Shown: positions 36,682 to 40,873 of the stretch, one piece after another
Layout: the number at the start of each line of letters is the position of its first letter
Position numbering within the stretch: position 1 is the first letter of the stretch
Source of the DNA: an uncultured Spartobacteria bacterium
GTDB taxonomy: Bacteria > Verrucomicrobiota > Verrucomicrobiia > Chthoniobacterales > UBA6821
Length of the DNA stretch: 40,873 nt
NCBI GenBank assembly: GCA_903868795.1
Contig: CAIPWR010000109.1
Location: forward strand, 1-40,873
Direction: 5' to 3'
Translations under genes and position numbers: made by a program
The notes under the pieces: model-generated
Seen by the model: the letters and a program-made list of their open reading frames with translations, nothing else
The model's database searches: none
What the model was told of the DNA's origin: nothing

Positions 36682-37731
36682 ATGAACGATCCCGTCACCA
36701 AAGAAACCATCCGTAGCCTTGTCGCGGGTTTGGCGAGCGGACGGCGGGCGGATTTCCTGACAGACATGATGGAAACGGTCATCAAATTAGGACTGGATGG
36801 CGCCTCATTCGGAGACCTTAAGCTGGTGAGTCGCTCGATGCGCGAGATGCGCTATGCGGCCTCCGTGTTTCAAAAATACAACACGATCCGCAAGGTGGCG
36901 GTCTTTGGATCAGCCCGCACTCGTGCCGATGAGCCTGACTTCCAGCTGGCCAGGGAGTTTGCCCGTCGGATCGTCGAGGAGAATTTCATGATCATCACGG
37001 GCGGAGGTGATGGCATCATGGGAGCTGCACAGCAGGGGGCTGGAGCTGAGAAGAGTTTCGGGCTTAATATCAGGCTTCCCTTCGAGCAGAGTGCCAATCA
37101 GGTGATTCAGGGAGACCCAAAGCTGATCAACTTCAACTATTTCTTTGCCCGCAAGCTCAGCTTTGTGAAGGAGACGAGTGCCTTCGTTCTCTTTCCCGGA
37201 GGTTTTGGAACGCTTGATGAGGGGTTTGAGGTCCTGACCCTCCTCCAGACGGGAAAAACCTCCATCGTCCCGATCATCCTAATGGACAGACCGAATGGCT
37301 TCTATTGGGAGACCTGGCGGCGTTTCCTGGATAATGATTTGTTGGAGCTGGGTCTGATTTCCCGCTCGGACTTTCACCTCTTCACGATCACGCACGATGT
37401 GGATCGGGCCGTGAACGAGATCAAGAACTTCTACAAGGTATTCCATTCCTATCGTTGGGTCCGTGACGAGATGGTGATCAGAATCAACCACAGGATCACT
37501 CCTGCTGCATTGGAAAATCTGAACCAGCAGTTCGATCATCTCATTGCCTCGGGCCATATCGTTCAGCGGGAAGCCCTTCCAGAGGAGGCTGACGATCGCG
37601 CCTCCATTCATCTTCCCCGGTTGGTACTCATCCCACACAAGAGGGAGTTCGGCATGCTCCGCCTCCTGATCAATGCAATCAACGACTCCCAAGTGATTGT
37701 TAATACTGTCGATCAGGCCGCCGGGATCTAG
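36682..37731 (+). CDS. LOG-family protein (TIGR00730-like)
   Basis: A 349-residue protein with the Rossmann-like LOG (lysine decarboxylase-like) fold. VAVFGSARTRADEP begins the core, MIITGGGDGIMGAA and PGGFGTLDEGFEVLTLLQTGK form the family's PGGxGTxxE site. The best known activity is release of cytokinin base from its ribotide; in bacteria it may be a nucleotide 5'-monophosphate phosphoribohydrolase. I choose the ATG at 36682 because AAGGA sits 8 bases before it; the upstream ATG at 36658 would add 8 residues and has no such site. An extra N-terminal helix region (about 50 residues) and a C-terminal domain of about 100 residues make it longer than minimal LOG proteins. Confidence 0.87.
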   Translation: MNDPVTKETIRSLVAGLASGRRADFLTDMMETVIKLGLDGASFGDLKLVSRSMREMRYAASVFQKYNTIRKVAVFGSARTRADEPDFQLAREFARRIVEENFMIITGGGDGIMGAAQQGAGAEKSFGLNIRLPFEQSANQVIQGDPKLINFNYFFARKLSFVKETSAFVLFPGGFGTLDEGFEVLTLLQTGKTSIVPIILMDRPNGFYWETWRRFLDNDLLELGLISRSDFHLFTITHDVDRAVNEIKNFYKVFHSYRWVRDEMVIRINHRITPAALENLNQQFDHLIASGHIVQREALPEEADDRASIHLPRLVLIPHKREFGMLRLLINAINDSQVIVNTVDQAAGI

Positions 37732-37755
37732 TTTTCGGTAAAAAAGTTTTTTCCC

Positions 37756-39321
37756 ATGACAACGATGCCAACAGTTCTTCTCTACGATACCACGCTGCGC
37801 GACGGAACTCAGGGTGAGGGAATCTCTTTCAGTCTGCTGGATAAAATACGGATTGCTCAGAAACTTGCCGGATTTGGTATGGATTACATTGAGGGCGGGT
37901 GGCCGGGATCGAACCCCAAGGATCTTGCGTTTTTTACCGAGGCCCGGAAGCACGATTTCGGGAAGACCAAACTGGCGGCCTTTGGTAGTACGCGCCGTGC
38001 GGGAATTGCTGCTGCTTCGGATCCTCAATTGGCCCAACTGCTGGAGGCTGAGACTCCTGTCGTGACGATCTTCGGGAAGAGCTGGAAGCTCCAGGTTGAG
38101 AAAGTCCTGGGGGTTCCCCATGAGGAGAATCAAGCCATGATACGCGACAGCGTCGCCTATCTTAAGTCCCACGGGCGCGAGGTCTTCTACGATGCCGAGC
38201 ATTTCTTCGACGGGTACAAGGATGATGCAGACTTTGCCATGGCGACACTCGCTGCAGCTGACGAGGGGGGCGCCGATATGCTCGTCCTCTGCGACACCAA
38301 CGGTGGTACGATGCCTGATGAGATCTCCGAGATCACTGCGGCTGTTGAGAATCGCTTTCCCGGTAAGGTCGGGATCCACACGCATAATGATTGCGGCATG
38401 GGAGCCGCCAATGCCCTAGCCGCTGTCCGCTCCGGTGCCTTGCAGATCCAGGGGACGATGAACGGCTACGGAGAGCGCACCGGCAACTGTAACCTGACGA
38501 CCGTGATTCCATGCCTGCAACTTAAGATGGGAATACCTGTCGTTTCGGATCTCACGCGCCTTCGCGAGGTCTCGCTCTTTGTTGATGAGTTGGCTAACTG
38601 CCATCCCGATGTGCGTGCTCCATTCGTGGGCAGCACCGCCTTTGCTCACAAGGGGGGAATGCACGTGAATGCCGTGGCCAAGACCGCTGCAGCCTACGAG
38701 CATATCAAGCCTGAGTCTGTTGGTAATCATCAGAACATTCTTGTTTCCGAGCTCTCCGGACGGAGCAATATTCTGCTGAAGGCTGAGGAACTGGGGCTTC
38801 AGCTTTCCAAGAGTGACCCCGCCGTGCTTCGGGTACTTGAGAAAATCAAGGCCTTGGAATCCGAAGGATTTGAATTCGAGGCGGCTGATGCTTCCCTCGA
38901 TTTGCTTATTCGGAAGGAACTGGGCCTTCATGCGCCGCTCTTCGAGCTGCAGGGATATCATTGCAGTTTTCGTCGTGATGCCGCCGGATCCTCCACAACC
39001 TGCGAGGCAACCGTTACCGTCCGTAAGGGCACCGAACTACTGATCATGACCGCCGATGGTGATGGTCCTGTGAACGCCCTGGATGCCGCTCTTCGTAAAG
39101 CCCTGCAACAACTCCACCCTTGGATCGCGGGGATCACTCTTTCCGACTACAAAGTCCGTATCGTTGATGGGGGACGCGGGACGGCGGCGCGCACCCGGGT
39201 CCATATTCTTTCGAGCGAAGGATCGGAGTCCTGGGGAACGGTGGGTGTTTCCGACAATATCATCGAGGCAAGTTGGATGGCACTAGTCGACTCTCTCGAG
39301 TTTCGCGCCTCGAAACGTTAA
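37756..39321 (+). CDS. cimA: citramalate synthase
   Basis: A DRE-TIM metallolyase that condenses pyruvate and acetyl-CoA to (R)-citramalate, the threonine-independent route to isoleucine. YDTTLRDGTQGEG (10-22) holds the catalytic Arg-Asp, and GIHTHNDCGMGAANALAAV holds the metal histidines. The 521-residue length, the insertion of about 30 residues after SWKLQVEKVLGVPHEEN, and the C-terminal regulatory domain fit the longer CimA type (TIGR00977) rather than LeuA or homocitrate synthase. It lies 24 bp after the LOG gene on the same strand. The C-terminal domain suggests feedback control by isoleucine, a family property. Confidence 0.93.
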   Translation: MTTMPTVLLYDTTLRDGTQGEGISFSLLDKIRIAQKLAGFGMDYIEGGWPGSNPKDLAFFTEARKHDFGKTKLAAFGSTRRAGIAAASDPQLAQLLEAETPVVTIFGKSWKLQVEKVLGVPHEENQAMIRDSVAYLKSHGREVFYDAEHFFDGYKDDADFAMATLAAADEGGADMLVLCDTNGGTMPDEISEITAAVENRFPGKVGIHTHNDCGMGAANALAAVRSGALQIQGTMNGYGERTGNCNLTTVIPCLQLKMGIPVVSDLTRLREVSLFVDELANCHPDVRAPFVGSTAFAHKGGMHVNAVAKTAAAYEHIKPESVGNHQNILVSELSGRSNILLKAEELGLQLSKSDPAVLRVLEKIKALESEGFEFEAADASLDLLIRKELGLHAPLFELQGYHCSFRRDAAGSSTTCEATVTVRKGTELLIMTADGDGPVNALDAALRKALQQLHPWIAGITLSDYKVRIVDGGRGTAARTRVHILSSEGSESWGTVGVSDNIIEASWMALVDSLEFRASKR

Positions 39322-39343
39322 AATATTAAGGATTTCGGCGCAT

Positions 39344-39407
39344 TGCGTCGTCAAAGCTCCCTTGCCGTAGATTGAGCTACGGCTGCGGTCTCATTCTTTC
39401 CAACGCA
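39344..39407. repeat. REP-like palindromic element after cimA
   Basis: A perfect 7-bp stem GCCGTAG (39364-39370) and CTACGGC (39377-39383) with loop ATTGAG is nested in an outer pairing TGCGT (39344-39348) with ACGCA (39403-39407). A T-run follows at 39423. The layout is that of an interspersed REP/BIME-type repeat and may also stop cimA transcription. I recall similar palindromes in verrucomicrobial genomes, but no second copy is in this window. Confidence 0.5.
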
Positions 39408-39499
39408 TCCGAACTTCTTGATGTTTTTTACCCAAAATTTGCATTAGCAACCATTCAGTCGGAATGTTGACAAGTTAAAATCGTTAGAAAGGTTGAAGC

Positions 39500-39718
39500 G
39501 TTACAACGTGGAGATGAGGGTACATCGGACTATCGAACGCAAGTGTTCGCATGATGAACATGAGGTGCGTAGAAACGCATCTTAGTCATGCCGCAGGTAG
39601 TCCGAACTAGCTCGAATGGGTGATCTGGGAGGATCGCCAGACAAAGAGCATCAGAGGGGGGCATTCCCGATTCATGATGATAGGATTAAGTCCTTTTTAA
39701 CCCTTTTAACGTCGTAAC
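39500..39718 (+). ncRNA. candidate structured RNA of about 219 nt, family unknown
   Basis: Nested pairings I can trace by hand: an outer closing stem GTTACAACGT (39500-39509) with ACGTCGTAAC (39709-39718), 9 of 10 paired; a hairpin GATG/CATC (39513-39526); a multi-branch closed by GGACTA (39527-39532) with TAGTCC (39598-39603). That branch holds hairpin CGAAC/GTTCG (534-549) and a stem CATGA/TCATG (550-590) capped by AGGTGCGT/ACGCATCT with loop AGAA. Then come TCTGG/CCAGA (39624-39641), CATCA/TGATG (39649-39679) around a G/C-rich hairpin, and AGGA/TCCT plus TTTTT (39682-39698), which looks terminator-like. No ORF covers it. It does not match tmRNA, RNase P, 6S, SRP RNA or a group II intron domain V as I know them. 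The strand is chosen by the U-run and loop types. Confidence 0.55.
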
Positions 39719-39820
39719 AATTTTAACGATCGCTGAGATCACCATCCCGGTGAAGTACCCAAAACTGTTGACTGCACGCTATCGCATCATCCGGTTTTAA
39801 ATGAAGATCCCACGCATCCT

Positions 39821-40699
39821 CTAGTGACTACTGTGTGGGTCTGCTGAGTTTGAAGACGAGCCGGTGTGCTTGTGCTTTTTCTTCGAGTGATGCGTCGATC
39901 CCGAGGAGGTCTCCGAGTGACGGGAGTGAGCGGACTTGGAGGGGATCTTTTTCTTCTGGGAATGGAAAAAGAGGCGATGAAAGGACCAGGGGTTTTCGGC
40001 AGTCGGCAGCAGAAAGTGTGCCGCCGGGGTCGGAACATTATGCCCACCGCCATGGAGTTTGCGGTGCTCCATGATGAAATCAGTGGGGACCCAGTAGCTG
40101 ATCAGGTCACGGGTTCCCCCTGCATGATTCACCCCGATGCTCAGATCCTTGTGCATCTCAAAGTGAAGGTGAGGGGGGTACATTCCGTGATTATTTCCGA
40201 TCGTACCGATCTGCTGACCTCTTGTTACCTGCTGTCCTTCCCTCACCATGATCCGGTCGAGATGTCCGTAGAGTGAGTCCGTGAAGTGAATTTTTCGGTT
40301 CTCGATCCAAGCGTGTCTGATCACCACGACATTTCCCCAGTCAGCACGGATATCACGCGCCAGAACAACGAGGCCATTCCCGATGGAATGCACGGGATGG
40401 CCGAATGCCTGCCCTTTTCCTCCGGCGATGACCCAATCCTCTCCAAGATGACCATGGGGTCGGAATCCGCGAGACTTGCAAAAACCTAACCCGTCGGGGG
40501 GGGCCACAGGGAAGTCAAATCCATCCGCTGTCATCGCGGATGTCTCTGGTAAAATCTCTACCGATGGGAAGGAGTGGAATAAACGCGCGAAAAATCCTTG
40601 AGGAGCTATGACGGAATCATCACTCCGCCCTTGAGTTATCAAGAGGGGAAAAATCAGAGCCCAAAAAAAGAGGGCAAAGAATGGAGATCTTCTAAACAC
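39821..40699 (-). CDS. M23-family metallopeptidase with His/Lys/Ser-rich tail
   Basis: A LytM-type endopeptidase that would cleave peptidoglycan cross-links in the periplasm. A signal peptide (about residues 8-25) precedes the catalytic domain. Metal ligands are H84 and D88 (GHLGEDW), with the HLH pair at 177-179 (YPPHLHFEMHK); YGHL (144-147) supplies another conserved His. The domain covers about residues 60-215. The C-terminal 50 residues are Lys, Ser and His-rich (HHSKKKHKHTGSSSNSADPH), like the tail of the carboxypeptidase at 2354-3283. It is convergent with cimA across the non-coding region. Confidence 0.88.
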   Translation of the reverse strand: MFRRSPFFALFFWALIFPLLITQGRSDDSVIAPQGFFARLFHSFPSVEILPETSAMTADGFDFPVAPPDGLGFCKSRGFRPHGHLGEDWVIAGGKGQAFGHPVHSIGNGLVVLARDIRADWGNVVVIRHAWIENRKIHFTDSLYGHLDRIMVREGQQVTRGQQIGTIGNNHGMYPPHLHFEMHKDLSIGVNHAGGTRDLISYWVPTDFIMEHRKLHGGGHNVPTPAAHFLLPTAENPWSFHRLFFHSQKKKIPSKSAHSRHSETSSGSTHHSKKKHKHTGSSSNSADPHSSH

Positions 40700-40825
40700 G
40701 AAATTTTGATTTTAGAAAGGAAGATGTGATCATGCAACCTCGCGATAAGCCCTGTTCTTGATTGGTAATCTGATTGCATGGAGAAGGCGTGCGTGATGAG
40801 ATTATTCTGTTTTTCTCTAACACCC

Positions 40826-40873
40826 ATGCCTGCATCATCCCATCCTTCTCCTGCGATCCTAGCCCTTGAAGAC
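40826..40873 (+). CDS. carA: start of a probable carbamoyl-phosphate synthase small subunit gene
   Basis: From an ATG at 40826 the frame stays open to the window edge and reads 16 residues ending PAILALED. CarA proteins typically begin with a short lead-in and then ILALEDGT, so this is a likely match, but the call rests on about 7 residues. CarA would supply carbamoyl phosphate for the PyrB and PyrC enzymes encoded at 7781-10038. A promoter could lie in 40700-40825, where I see no clear boxes. Confidence 0.55.
   Translation, partial: MPASSHPSPAILALED

Noticed and set aside
39500-39718. IscB-associated omega RNA (HEARO), retron msr-msd or group II intron remnant
   Set aside because: The complementary outer ends and stem-rich middle invite these labels, but no IscB, TnpB or reverse transcriptase ORF is nearby, no domain V-like hairpin is present, and the sequence did not match the omega RNA pattern I remember. 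Left as unassigned.

Overview
The window reads as a chromosomal segment of a Gram-negative bacterium, most likely of the Verrucomicrobiota (PVC group). The pointers are: a TIGR04073-type small exported protein, a verrucomicrobial-style pseudopilin, intergenic cassettes carrying a GxxExxY gene and a four-helix-bundle (IVS/S23) gene, weak Shine-Dalgarno sites with several GTG/TTG starts, and housekeeping genes scattered in short operons. The phylum call is inference; no rRNA or ribosomal protein gene is present.

Layout. 1-4857: end of a membrane protein gene, then a leftward run proC > TPR protein > D,D-carboxypeptidase > UvrD helicase. 4997-10038: rightward ABCG-type transporter with an internal zinc ribbon, a small unknown protein, and the overlapping pyrR-pyrB-pyrC operon. 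10053-14138: a 106-bp 'empty' inverted-repeat element, tgt, and leftward queA, a YhaM-like HD protein and a TIGR04073-type protein. 14285-24523: a secreted or surface block with an exported Ser/Asn/Gly-rich protein, a pseudopilin, a membrane-anchored Ig-like protein and a 2242-residue RTX-like giant. 24804-31494: vapBC, hemL, nadA and acnA, with two inverted-repeat cassettes wedged against the hemL, nadA and acnA ends. 31537-36613: peroxiredoxin, lipoprotein, a rare transporter-thioesterase fusion and an LptF/LptG-type permease. 36682-40873: LOG-family protein, citramalate synthase, a 499-bp non-coding stretch with a REP-like palindrome and a strongly foldable RNA candidate, an M23 peptidase, and the first 16 codons of a probable carA.

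Functions linked across the window: pyrimidine synthesis (PyrR, PyrB, PyrC, CarA fragment), queuosine tRNA modification (Tgt, QueA), amino-acid synthesis (ProC, CimA), cofactors (HemL, NadA), the TCA cycle (AcnA), and envelope upkeep (DacA-like, M23, Lpt-type permease).

The parts most worth a second look are the unassigned structured RNA at 39500-39718, the family of inverted-repeat cassettes (one empty, one with a GxxExxY gene, one with a four-helix-bundle gene whose repeat also encodes the HemL N-terminus), the symporter-hotdog fusion at 33477-35324, and the giant protein with its altered zincin-like motif.
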